Shown here: positions 23,351-34,494 of the stretch, piece after piece | How positions within the stretch are numbered: position 1 is the stretch's first letter | Layout: each line of letters starts with the position of its first letter | Source of the DNA: Athripsodes cinereus | Taxonomy: Eukaryota > Arthropoda > Insecta > Trichoptera > Leptoceridae | Length of the DNA: 64,000 nucleotides | Assembly: GCA_947579605.1 (NCBI GenBank) | Contig: OX388312.1 | Span: 1,426,001 to 1,490,000 of the forward strand | Direction: 5' to 3' | Notes under the pieces: generated by a model | The model's database searches: none | What the model saw: the letters and a program-made list of their open reading frames with translations, nothing else | Told to the model about the DNA's origin: nothing | Program-made: the position numbers and the translations under genes

Positions 23351-24004
23351 TAACCATATTGAATTTATTGCAGATATACACTCCAACATAAACTAAATTC
23401 GTTTACAAAAAACTTTTTGTCATACTTGACGATAACTAGACCATTTTTTTTAGATTATACCCACAATTGGGAAACATTTTTTTTAAATTAAGTAATAATC
23501 AATTAAGTTTCACTTTTAACGGCTGCCATCATAACATTTCAGCGAGATTTCATTGTAGTACATATAATATCAATATCATTATAGAGAAATGTCCTTCGTC
23601 TTACATTTAAGTACTAATAAAGGATATGTCGATGATATTTATTTGTTTTGTTTTTTATTTATTCTTTCAATAAACATCTCTCTTAACATTGACAGGTCCG
23701 TAATTAGTGTATTATGTCGATTGATATCGGCCGATACAACAACCCGACACAAGAGCTGATGTTCTCATAATATTTATTTTAATTAAGTAAGTATAATTGT
23801 GTTACAAGTCTTGTCCTTAATACAATCTAATTTTCTCTCGAAATATTCTACATATGCGATAAAAAAATTACATCACAAAACATACTTTTATTGTTCAACA
23901 CATATTTTTAATATTTATGCAAGTTTAAATGTGTATTTATTTTTTCTAATTTTAATTTTAAAAAGCATTGTTAATAAATTCACTTAATATTTATTTATTG
24001 AACC

Positions 24005-24095
24005 AATTTTGAGCGCCCTTGAGGTGGATTTTTTTTCACAAAACGGCGCTTTACAAATCATCCAAATAATAATAATAATAATTTAAAAACTCTAA
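24005..24095 (+). repeat. Short repeat tail shared with the long family A copy
   Basis: GCGCCCTTGAGGTGG ... AAAACGGCGCTTTACAAATC and an AAT-repeat tail match 8148-8190 of the long family A copy. A weaker relative is at 2452-2500. Confidence 0.4.
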
Positions 24096-24730
24096 CGTTT
24101 TTGTCTACACTTGTGGACGTATTCAAGATCACTATACCAAAAACTAAAAATCATAATGTACTATGCAATGAGGTTAAGATTGGGGGGTTAAAGTATTTTA
24201 TTATATTTATCACATACTAATCTAGATTTTTTCTGTATCTTTAGAAAATGTGTAGTTATGTTAAATCTATTTTAGATAATAGGTAGGTACTTTAGGTAAG
24301 AATATTTTGGTTTTGTTTTATCATATAATTATTGCTAAACTTTTGTGTCACAGTAAATATCTTTTTTCCACCATTGAAATTTATGAATGATAAATGAATT
24401 TTCGCTATTATTGTGTTTTGTTTATTTTTCCTTTGTTGAAATACGATGTGGTTAGATAGAATAAATCACAAATATAGTGTTGATAATATCGCCGCTGAGT
24501 ATTATGATTTTTTTGATGGAAATTGATTTATTTATTTTATTATGTAACCGATTCTGTGCACAAAGAATAAAATAGATAATTAAAATTAAATCTACTTATC
24601 GACCTTACAAGAATGTAAAATAATGTATTCAGTAAGAATAAATCTTATGAATTATAGAAAAAAATATACCAGTTTGTGTAATTCGTAATTTTACTAAATA
24701 AATAACTTTTACTTTCTCTCATATTATAAT

Positions 24731-25056
24731 ATTTAAAGGGCAATCATCATCATCATCTCTAGCCATCTCTCCACTGCTGGATGTAGGCCTCTTCCATATT
24801 CCTCCATCTTTTTCTCTCCTGCGCGACTGCTGTCCACCTCCTACCCGCGACGACACGATATCGTCAACCCATCTTTTCTGCGGTCGACCCACTCCCCTTT
24901 TTTGATCCCACGGTCTCCAGTTCACGATTCTAGGTGTCCATCTTTCAGTTCCCTGTCTAGCCACATGACCCGCCCACTGCCATTTCATTTTTGTGACACG
25001 GTCCACCACATCGGCAACTTTTGTTCGGCGTCTGATTTCCACATTTAAAGGGCAAT
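24731..25056 (-). mobile_element. 5'-truncated LINE with 14-bp target duplication
   Basis: ATTTAAAGGGCAAT occurs at 24731-24744 and again at 25043-25056, exactly bracketing a 298-bp insert. On the minus strand the insert encodes EIRRRTKVADVVDRVTKMKW, QWAGHVARQGTERW and VGRPQKRWVDD. This is the C-terminal end of an insect endonuclease/reverse-transcriptase LINE, and it ends in a GATGATGATGATG tail next to the target duplication. This fits target-primed reverse transcription with 5' truncation. Confidence 0.88.
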
Positions 25057-25648
25057 ATTAGGGGTGAATTATTTAACGATGTGTTATTAAAAATACACCC
25101 CGTCAATCCAGGCGTATGATTGCCTACTAATTAATACTTCTTCTATACATATTATATGTATCAGGTTATCATTCTTTCCTCTTGTATAGCGCATATTTCG
25201 TTGACACCACAGAAGACCGGTCTCTTCAACACGTTGTCTTGTCCTTTTTATATTTTTTTTTTATCAACTTTTTATATAAATACTATATTACGTGTATTAA
25301 AAAATATTTTTTATATTGTCTCTATATTGTTTGAACTTTTATACCTGACATTTTTCTGAGAATTATAAATTGGTCATCACATAGATAAAAAAAAATGAAA
25401 GATACTATTAATTTTAACTCGTGTAAGATAAATTATTCCTTAATGCATTTTGGAGGATAATGTAACTTATATAAATTAAAATAAAATGTTTTCAATTATA
25501 TCTCTATGTATTGCAATAAATTCCACAGAGTTACAAGAAACACTATACAAAAAACACAATGAACAGTCTGGCTTTTATGTAATTTATTTTAAATGAAGTA
25601 TAAAAAAGCGACATAAAGTTAAAGTTCGTTTGTTACAATTGAAGAGAA

Positions 25649-25712
25649 GTCTTAGTATAGTGCAGACTTAGTATAGTGCAGACTTAGTATAGTGCAGACT
25701 TAGTATAGTGCA
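25649..25712. repeat. 16-bp tandem repeat, four units
   Basis: GACTTAGTATAGTGCA is repeated four times without interruption (first unit GTCTTAG...). There is no sign of coding or of CRISPR organisation, because no spacers are present. Confidence 0.9.
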
Positions 25713-26308
25713 CACACGTTAGGAAAGTTGAGGCTTTGTGTAATTTTTTAAACTACAAAAATCAAAACTAGCCATATACATACAATCATAGATTTAGACC
25801 AACACAATTATTTATGTGATTAAGAGCTTTTATCAAATATATTATACATCTAAATATACCCTTTATTAGGTATATACTGTCATAGAGCTTTACGAAGTCA
25901 GCGAGGTGTGAACATGAGTGGGAAAAAGCGCTCATGTGAAATGATTTCATAACCTTCACATCTATCAACAACTTAGTTTTAATAATAATAATATATTTAT
26001 ATAAAAAAATATATGTTTTTAATAATAATGCGTCTATGTTAAAGTTGAAGAACTTATTTGCACTCCCTCAAATGTTGTCATTAACATCAAATACGAGTAC
26101 AAATTCACAGGATCTCAATTTATAAAGAATATATTTTGATAGGCGGAGATTTCACTCACTGGAAAAGTATTAGAAAACAGTTATAACACGTAATTGTTAC
26201 ATTTTTTAAGTAAAAGTTTTATCTATCACTCAATACAACTTTATCCCCGAAGTTTATGTTTTAGAGATATCTCATGTTCACTGAAGATGGTGACTTGCGT
26301 GTTTATAA

Positions 26309-26365
26309 CATAAAATTAGTCTGCAGGCTACCCCACTTGCGGAAAACGTCACGATGATGGATTGC
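26309..26365 (-). mobile_element. Family A 3' end fragment
   Basis: TTAGTCTGCAGGCTACCCCA, CTTGCGG and CACGATGATGG correspond to the last 50 nt of the family. Confidence 0.45.
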
Positions 26366-27254
26366 ATTAATCACACTAAATCCTATTTTTGTGGCGTATA
26401 AATAATTACGCATTGTTTTTTGCAAAGAGAGACAATTAATTTTAATTTCGTTTAGTCAAAGGTTGTCTTACACAAAAAAATATATAATCCCGTAATTATA
26501 GATATAAACACTAAACAGTAAATAAATAATGACAATATACCTATTATAAATTATAAAATAATTGTATTTGCGATGCTTCCATCATCATTGCTGCAATTAC
26601 TAGATGTGCATTACACATAGACAATGTACATATCATTCGGAAACAAATTGAAAACTTGTTATACCACAGCATCAGCAGTAGTAGCAGTAGAAGTAGGTAG
26701 TAACCCGCTGTTGGTGATTGCAATAATAATGCATACATAGTCCACATTGCTGGTCGGAGCTTACATATTGCACAATTATTACTATTAAAACGAACCTCTA
26801 TATGGACTTTGAAAAGTGTGGACTTTTCACGACGTGCAGGGAGCGACGGGAATAGGCGTCTTCTCTGATTCGCAGACATTGATGTCGATATAAAATGTAT
26901 TTATTTAGATAATAAATTTTTCTATAAAACGCTCAATGGTACTTTTTTGTTTCGATCCTAAATTACACATCCAAAGACTGGCTGTTTTCTTTTTTCAGAC
27001 GGTAAAAATACGCTGATTAGTCCAACCCATTCAAATGAATATATCACTTTTTTTTATTAAAAAAGAGATCTGGATGCCTAATGAAACCAACTATACTCCC
27101 GATTGTCCTAATATTAACGAAATCTCGTATCGTTAAGGCAGAGTGAGTAATGAACTATAGATCCTTCAATTGGAAATACGATGACTCGATATATATATAT
27201 ATAATCGTATGGCATGTCAGGCGCTATAAATCATAAAAATCACTAAAAACAAAA

Positions 27255-27355
27255 ATCATAAAAAAAAATGTCAGAGGTAAAATTGTAAAAAAAAAAAATG
27301 TCAAAAAGATAAAATTGTAAAAAAAAAACATGTCAGAAAGATAAAATTGTAAAAT
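27255..27355. repeat. Imperfect tandem repeat, three units
   Basis: ATGTCA(G/A)A(A/G)..GATAAAATTGTAAAA followed by poly-A recurs three times with differences in the A-run length. It is A-rich and noncoding. Confidence 0.7.
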
Positions 27356-28984
27356 AAAATACAATCGCAAAATATTTAAAATTTATAAAATTTATAAAAT
27401 GACTCTTGTATCCCTCAGCCAAATTCTGGCTTCGGTTGTTACTCGATTTACTATCTCTTTTACAATATTTCATTTCATACTCTTTTTTTTTTAAATGAAC
27501 AGGTAATTTTACAAATAGGTTAAATTTAAAATGATTGATGTTGGTTTAGAATTTAAGATATAGATATTACGTTGCGTGTCTGAACGTCCATTACGAGTCG
27601 CGAAGGAAAAATCGCATCTTTACGACCACTTAACTTGAACATCTAGTACGTACATAATACATAGTCAAGGACAATAATTATATACGTACATACGATCCTT
27701 GTTCAATACAGGATTATTGAGAAGGATAAAATGTACGTATTAAAAAACTCATCCCATATATCTTCTAGGAAATACGCAGGCATTACTAATAATGTTTTTT
27801 TCATGACGCGTCACACAATCTCAAGATTCTACATCATAGTATTGTCGTTATTACCTACTAGATATTACAATCATTAACATGAAGAACCAGGAGACTACCG
27901 CTGTTAAACTCACTACTAAGTATGTAGTTTCTTTTTTATTATTAACATCCAATTACAACTGTTTTTTTCCACAATATGTACACACTCACATCCTATTCAG
28001 AGCATTATTTTATGGTCATAAATTTATAGAAATGTTGAATATTTTCCATCCCGACTTACTTACATTATTAATTATACAAGTTCGATATTTGCACTCGTAA
28101 TAACAAATGAATTCAAAAACAATATTTATGTTAGATGAACTCTTCTGTAAGATCTTATATATGTTCTTTGATGAAATATTATGAAATTAGCTTATATAAA
28201 TAATGAAATTATTTTATGTAAATGATACTGTAGAAAACATATTCTTGATAGAAATAGAGCCACGCATTATTAAAAGCAATAAATTAGTCCATTTTTAATC
28301 TAAAAGTTACTCGTGATAAAACTATTTTTACGGAATGTAGGATGAATAATCACGTAGTAAAGTAAGTTCCTATTAAATTATATACATTCGAGTAAGTTTT
28401 ACACCGTACAAAGTTCTAGGATCACTACCCTATAGTGTTATATAGCATTGTAAGTAAGTATATGTGATGCATGCTAGTAAGCTTTCTGCCGGCTTTAATA
28501 GGACATAATATTATACGTAAAAAGGACGTGATATGAAAGCCATATTCACCCCGCTTTGTGCTTAACTCATAATAGCCTGCAGAAGTTTACAACGGAGTTG
28601 GTATGCAACACTGTTGTATTAAAATATGAAATAATCATGAAAATAAAACAAACGTCTGTTGAAAAATATATTCAATTAATTACATATCCTTTTTGGGACA
28701 ATGTGGACATGTAATTTTATTTTAATCTATAGGCACTCCCCACTAGCCTTCATATTTTATAATTTGTGATATTATTTCCAAGTGAATTGACTTATCTTCT
28801 TCTAAGTTCCTTAAAAAAACATTGTATAATGAAACCTCTTTCATTTGGAATATTGATTTTAACCGAAGGGTAAACTATTGGCGAAGCAATCCTTCATTGT
28901 AAAATAGTTTTAATATACAAAGATTATTTTTATTGAGAAATACTGTCAGGTTATAAAAATCTACATACACATAGAACAATAATT

Positions 28985-29245
28985 ACTCAAACGAAAGGTT
29001 AGTTTCGATGGCTTGGATATGTGGAGCGTACGGGTGATGAAAGGACGAGAAAATCTATTTACCTTGAAGAGGGGATGTGGGAAAGTGGGGACGTCTTAAG
29101 TAAGAGAAATCGGCGTGCAAGTTTGGAAAGTGGTATCAATGTGGTAGAAGAAAAAGTATGGTATATAACAGTATGGTGTTCTATCCTCTCTGCCTACGCC
29201 ATTTGAAATTCGGTAAATGCCAACACTGGTATAGTAGTACTGACA
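28985..29245 (+). pseudogene. RTE-like LINE end (family B), internally deleted
   Basis: It reads GYVERTGDERTRKSIYLEEG then jumps to LSKRNRRAS. The GRPRTTWLDQVD block seen at 17320 and 47490 is missing, so about 50-60 nt were deleted. It ends CCTCTCTGCCTACGCCAT and TGGTATAGTAGTA. Confidence 0.6.
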
Positions 29246-29246
29246 A

Positions 29247-29330
29247 ATTAAAGAGAGTTGAAATATAAACAAATTGTCACCTAAACGGATAAATAGGAAT
29301 CCTTGGACTCCTGAAATATCCGACAAAAAA
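29247..29330 (-). repeat. 85-bp dispersed repeat E, copy 1
   Basis: The reverse complement contains GGAGTCCAAGGATTCCTATT, TATCCGTTTAGGTGACAATT and CAACTCTCTTTAATTTGTCA, matching 50129-50215 on the other strand with a few substitutions. Confidence 0.65.
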
Positions 29331-30184
29331 AGTTATTTCAACATATTTGGAATTCGGCGTGAGGGTATAATACAGAAGAATGAGTCAGTTTAAAAGATTT
29401 TTCTTCCTGAACCTAATTAAAACAGCGTAGTTTTTAAAAAAAATGAGTTCGTTGTATCTCATATGACATGATGATCAATATGATCTCTTCACTATAATAA
29501 TAACAATTACCAAACGAATAGTAATTCAAGCTGAACATAAAAGGATATAAACATATCCACAACACTTGATGAATTCCAAACATGAATAATAGTACAATAA
29601 AGAAATATTTGTTCTAATAGATTGACACATGACTCAGGAAAAAATATCTCCAGTCGATAATACTTGTAGTTGAAAAACTCCTATCCATGGGGATATTTTC
29701 GCCGTAAATCAATGTCGATGTCAGTTTGTAGAAAACTTTAAAGATTTCATTTTATTCTCGATGACAGAAGAGAAGTACCTTCGCAGTATTGAGTAAAAGC
29801 TCCGATAGGAAACTAAACTTGTCATATGTTGAACTTTTTTATAAATTGCTAGGAATTATTGTCAGAATACTGAAAAGGTAAATGAAATTAATGACCATCA
29901 ACGTTTAATAAAAATATAGTTTTACTTATATTATGACAAAAAATAAGTACGACAGTAGCAGCTTACGCTGAAATAATGTAAGATGATGGTCTAAACTTCT
30001 TGAATATCAAACAAACTTACGACACAAAATTTCTTCTAAACAACTTAAATAATTACACAGACGGTAGGTACATGGAAATACTAAATTTAAAAGTGTTTTA
30101 TTTATAATAATTTAATACAAACTACAACCAAAGACAATATTGGCTATAATAATTCCGCTTGTTACTAAAAACTTTCTAAAAGAA

Positions 30185-30485
30185 AAATAATACTATACCC
30201 TCACGCCATATCCCAAGTGGAGTAGATAGAGAGAACGGAACGCTATAAATATCTATCCTTAAATATTTCTTTCACTTACTCTAGATGCACTTTCTACTAT
30301 ACGCACATAGATTTTTTTTTCAACACGCGGTCGCCCTTAAAAATTTGATCCACGTAGTCAAGCCACGTAGTTCTCGGACATCCACGCTTACTCACACCCC
30401 TTATTTTAGATAAATACACCCTATTCATCATCTTTTCATCGTCCATTCACACCACACACCCAAACAATCGCAACTAAAATCAATA
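30185..30485 (-). pseudogene. RTE-like LINE end (family B)
   Basis: Minus-strand copy of the element at 17020. On + it starts with the 3' UTR (ACCCTCACGCCATATCCCAA) and continues through CACGTAGTCAAGCCACGTAG (the TTWLDYVD block) and GTTCTCGGACATCCACG (GRPR block). The frame is disrupted. Confidence 0.6.
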
Positions 30486-30959
30486 TTTGTAGTTTACTTG
30501 CACCGAACTATTAAATGAGAAGGAAAACAAGACGAAATTAATAATAAATAGGTAGTTTTTTTCAATAAAATTATTGGCTTAATTATAGCGAACAAGATAA
30601 CAACGTCAGCAGACATCAATACAATGATTTATGGTGCATATCCTGTACTAAAATATTAAAAATTAATAAGTCAACCTTGTATAAATATTTCAATTGGTGT
30701 GTACATAAGTTCATTTAAGTATCCGTTATGACAACTTTTATCGGACAATATACAAGTTAACTCTTACCTACCCTTTAAATACATTTTTACGTTCTGGGAT
30801 AGTATTTGAATACCCCTTTACTGTTTCATAATTAATTTAGTAATAATTACAGTTATTTTTATAAACTGACCCATTAAATGTAAAATTTAAAATAATGTTT
30901 TCTCTATGTATGTTTGTATATATAACGGATGATTAATTCTGCTCTGTTCAATGACATAT

Positions 30960-31165
30960 CCATCTCAAGGGCGAGAAAAAGCAATGTATTGATTGGGCCC
31001 TACGACACTAAAAGTCCTGTCGTAGAAGCAAGACTTTTTAGTTCTATAAATTACATTCAGAGTTTTGGTGTAGATATGTGTTAGCTGGCAGGTGTTACAG
31101 GTGTTTTAAGAACACAGTGCTCAGAAAGTGACTGAAATCCAACTTTTCAAGGAAAGGTGTGATTT
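30960..31165 (-). pseudogene. LINE remnant (family D) cut by the CR1-like element
   Basis: ACACTAAAAGTCCTGTCGTA, TTTTAAGAACACAGTGCTCA and AAGGAAAGGTGTGA parallel the remnant at 9655-9930. The similarity stops where the tail of the LINE at 31160-36250 begins, so the younger LINE probably inserted into it. I could not confidently find the other half beyond 36250. Confidence 0.45.
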
Positions 31166-31700
31166 TTATTTTATTTTCCTTTATTGGCATTTCTACAGGT
31201 TTTTACATAAATATAGTATAAAACAATTAGGTATAGTATTAACCCAATTACAGAATGCACAAATGTTTACAAATACTGTATATGATTAAGATTCCCAGAT
31301 TAAAAGTACCCATCTATGTAACCCAAAAATAAAAAACCCAAAACAATAACTTTAAAAATTCGAAAAAATTTTTTTAAAATAGTTACAGAACTAAAAATAC
31401 ATTACATAGTCACCATAAAATAAGATAAAAATAATAAGCGTTAATGTAAGAAGCGCAAGATTCAATACGCCAAAAAATAATATGTAATAGTGACAGATAA
31501 AAGTAAAAGTAAATAGTTAAAATTAAAACAATGTTTATAAAAATAATACTAAAAACATCAGCTAAAAATAAAAATAATAATCAAAGATCAAAAAAAAAAT
31601 ATATATATAAATAAAAACAATGGTCATTAGGAAAGGGAAGTATAGGAGACTCATCCCAAAGAAGGGATAAAGAAGGGATAAAGGTTTCCAAACTGCACCA

Positions 31701-34202
31701 TCAACTCATCACCGCCGACTTAATACCAGACTTAAACTGTGAAAGAGTGGAGCCGAAAATATCAACCCCCTGAAATGCGCAATTGTAGCTCTCACAGGAA
31801 CGGCGAAGAAAACTATTCCTGGCACAACTCGTATTAAATGCAGTAATGTAAAATGTCCGAGGATGTCGGGCAGCAGTTCTAGGAACATGGTAGTGCACTA
31901 ACTCATTCAGATCCGGGCAGTCCGTTTTCGAATGAATAATTTTGTATAACAATACCTGATCCGCCATTTTACGTCTACCAGAAAGAGACTGCAGGCCGTG
32001 GTATCTTTCAGCTTCCCCATAGTTGTCAAACCTTCTAAAACTCAGAAAGTTAAGCATTCTAAGAGTTCTATGCTGAACCCTCTCAATCCTATCTATGTGA
32101 AGCCCAAAGTGTGGACTCCACACAGACGAACAATATTCAAGAATACTCCTTACATATGATACATACAGAGTCTTTACAACTTCGGAACTCCTCAGAGGCC
32201 TAGTCACCCTGGAGATAAAACCAAGCATGCGTGAGGCTTTGGAAATAATTTTCTCATAATGGTTACGAAATGTCATTTTGTCATCAATCGTCACACCCAG
32301 ATCTCTTACCTCAGATACCAGTTTTAGTTCAGAGTTATCAAGCCCATAATTAAATTTAGTAGGATTTTTCCCTCTAGTGAATCGGATCAATACACATTTA
32401 TCAACATTTAGATATAAACAATTTGCCTTGCAATAAGCTGTCAATCGATCCAGGTCACGCTGAAATCTGAAACAGTCATTGATCGACTGAATCTGTGAGT
32501 AAATCTTCATGTCATCTGCATAAAGAATGAATTTACAAAAACCAAAACATGAATTGATGTCATTTATATAAACGTTAAATAAAGTAGGACCCAAAATAGA
32601 GCCCTGTGGCACTCCAGAAGGAACGTCCCTCCAATCTGATCTGTGACCCCCAATAACAACTGCCTGTCTTCGATTTGAAATATAAGAAGAAAACCATCTA
32701 AACAAATCACCACATATTCCCAGGCTCCCAAGCTTCTGTAACAGAATAGAGTGGTTTACCTTGTCAAAGGCTTTGCTATAGTCCGTGTATACGGCATCCA
32801 CCTGACCACCCCGCTCCATTCCATCCACAACATAACTTGTAAAAAGAATTAAGTTTGTAGAAGTAGACCTACCCTGCACAAAACCATGCTGTGATTCATT
32901 GATATATGGCTTTATTGACGCATATAGTTGATCCTGCACCAGGTGTTCAAAAATTTTTGCAAACGTACAAAGCTTGGATATTGGTCTATAGTTGGTCACG
33001 TCATCTTGCGAACCCGATTTATGTATTGGTGTTATCAGTGCGCTTTTCCACATATTGGGAAAACAGCCCTCGTTCAATGATCTGCAAAATATAATGGATA
33101 AAGGGATAGAGAGGTTCTCACGGCAATTATACACAAACAATGGGTGGATACCATCGACTCCCGGTGATTGTTTTGTGTTCAAAGATAATAAATATTTCAA
33201 TACCAAATCCGCATTTACAGTAACATCATTCAGAGTTCTAACACCTTGATCAGCTGGAGAGATATACGATGTTGGCTGACTATCATGATTAAAGCAGTCA
33301 TAGAAACGAACAGAGAATAAATTCGATATGTCATGCCCACCGCTAGCCACAACTCCATCTAGAAACATTGTCTTAGGAATGCAGTTTTGCTTGTTCTTAG
33401 ATTTAACGAAGCTCCACAATGAGTTGGGATCAGACTTAAGAGTATTTTTCATGTTATTCAGATAATTATTGTAACATTCTTTCGCAAGTGTTTTATGCCT
33501 TGACCTCAGAGTTGAAAATATAATGTAATCATTATGGCTTCCGTGTCTCTTATACCTTCTGAAGACTCTAAATTTTTCCCTTGTTAACTTTATGAGTGGA
33601 ATCGTATACCACGGAGGATATGAACACGAATCTGCATACTTGGTTCTTTTAGGGATATGTTCATCTATCAAAACTTCAAGTATAGAGTAAAGGATTTGGA
33701 CACATTCTTCGCAACTCTTACCTTGAAAACGTTCACCCCAGACAATGTCCATCAATGCTTCATTTATTCTCTCGTAATCTCCCTTGTGGAAGAGCTTCAC
33801 TGTCCTTGTCACTGGTACCAGAGAATCCAAATTATTACACCTTACATCAAACATAAGCGATTTATGGAAGGAATCCTCTCGAACAAATGGGTCATCTGCT
33901 GGCGCTAGAAATATATCTTCAATATTTGATATAACCAAGTCAAGTATATTAGAGGATGAGTTCTGTACAAAGTTGAATTGATTTAACAAATTTACATTCA
34001 AGCAATCTACAAAATGAGACGTAACTGGGTCATTAAGATTGGACGGTTGACACTTATTCTGATTGGGGAGCTTCGTCCATGTAATCTTCGGCAAGTTAAA
34101 GTCTCCAACGATAAGAAACTGATCATTCGGGAATTCACCCATTAGTTTACTTACCTTCTCCATAAAACTTTCTATAAAACAAACTCCACACGAAACAAAC
34201 AA
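31701..34202 (-). CDS. LINE ORF2: partial endonuclease plus reverse transcriptase
   Basis: The open frame has 833 residues. It starts inside an AP-like endonuclease: FPNDQFLIVGDFNLPKITW at about 24-42 is the GDFN block of CR1/Jockey nucleases. The N-terminal half with the first catalytic residues is absent. A linker to about 340 is followed by the reverse transcriptase, about 345-630. It has SPGVDGI (about 346-352), NYRPISKL (about 404-411), the first catalytic Asp in YTDYSKAFD (about 474), SGVPQGSILGP (about 529-539) and the YADD box at 561-564. The thumb and C-terminal region reach 833, with QHRTLRML at about 710. The catalytic YADD is intact and no stop or frameshift interrupts it. The role is to nick target DNA and copy the element's RNA into it. 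It lies 292 bp after the ORF1 stop on the same strand. The first ATG is only a position in the frame, not a credible natural start. Antisense ORFs on + in this interval are shadows. Confidence 0.9.
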   Translation of the reverse strand: MFVSCGVCFIESFMEKVSKLMGEFPNDQFLIVGDFNLPKITWTKLPNQNKCQPSNLNDPVTSHFVDCLNVNLLNQFNFVQNSSSNILDLVISNIEDIFLAPADDPFVREDSFHKSLMFDVRCNNLDSLVPVTRTVKLFHKGDYERINEALMDIVWGERFQGKSCEECVQILYSILEVLIDEHIPKRTKYADSCSYPPWYTIPLIKLTREKFRVFRRYKRHGSHNDYIIFSTLRSRHKTLAKECYNNYLNNMKNTLKSDPNSLWSFVKSKNKQNCIPKTMFLDGVVASGGHDISNLFSVRFYDCFNHDSQPTSYISPADQGVRTLNDVTVNADLVLKYLLSLNTKQSPGVDGIHPLFVYNCRENLSIPLSIIFCRSLNEGCFPNMWKSALITPIHKSGSQDDVTNYRPISKLCTFAKIFEHLVQDQLYASIKPYINESQHGFVQGRSTSTNLILFTSYVVDGMERGGQVDAVYTDYSKAFDKVNHSILLQKLGSLGICGDLFRWFSSYISNRRQAVVIGGHRSDWRDVPSGVPQGSILGPTLFNVYINDINSCFGFCKFILYADDMKIYSQIQSINDCFRFQRDLDRLTAYCKANCLYLNVDKCVLIRFTRGKNPTKFNYGLDNSELKLVSEVRDLGVTIDDKMTFRNHYEKIISKASRMLGFISRVTRPLRSSEVVKTLYVSYVRSILEYCSSVWSPHFGLHIDRIERVQHRTLRMLNFLSFRRFDNYGEAERYHGLQSLSGRRKMADQVLLYKIIHSKTDCPDLNELVHYHVPRTAARHPRTFYITAFNTSCARNSFLRRSCESYNCAFQGVDIFGSTLSQFKSGIKSAVMS

Positions 34203-34266
34203 ACCACACTAACATACCAAATATACCTCTGACAATGGAACAAGCGCAGATTAAGGAAGTGTTTTA

Positions 34267-34286
34267 GGGAGGGAGGGTTAGGGGGG
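34267..34286 (+). other. G-quadruplex-type motif between LINE ORFs
   Basis: GGGAGGGAGGGTTAGGGGGG satisfies the G3-N1-G3-N1-G3-N3-G3 pattern on +, so it is C-rich on the LINE sense strand. It sits in the ORF1-ORF2 gap where endonuclease sequence is expected. Confidence 0.6.
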
Positions 34287-34494
34287 TTAAGGAGAGGATG
34301 ACCACCATTTAAAACTCTAAAAATTAAGATTTGAATCAGCTTCAACTTTAACACTAACCAACGTCCAACTTCAGTACAACAAGTATGCACTACATTCATT
34401 ATCAATGCATTAAAATATTCCATCAATATAAGCTCCTTCAGTAAATTACAAATATATATAAATAACAGCAAGCGACCAAAATAAGTAAGCATTA

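Larger units (their letters stand above)
20912..31159. other. Gene-poor, repeat-filled interval
   Basis: No host exon is recognised. LINE remnants, family A copies and small tandem repeats are listed separately. About 22290-23090, 25060-25640, 27360-28980 and 29330-30180 show only AT-rich sequence. Confidence 0.5.

Noticed and set aside
26544..26879. 111-codon minus-strand ORF starting MSANQRRRLFPS
   Set aside because: Only the first 25-30 codons have raised GC; the rest is low-complexity leucine-rich AT sequence and nothing is recognisable.
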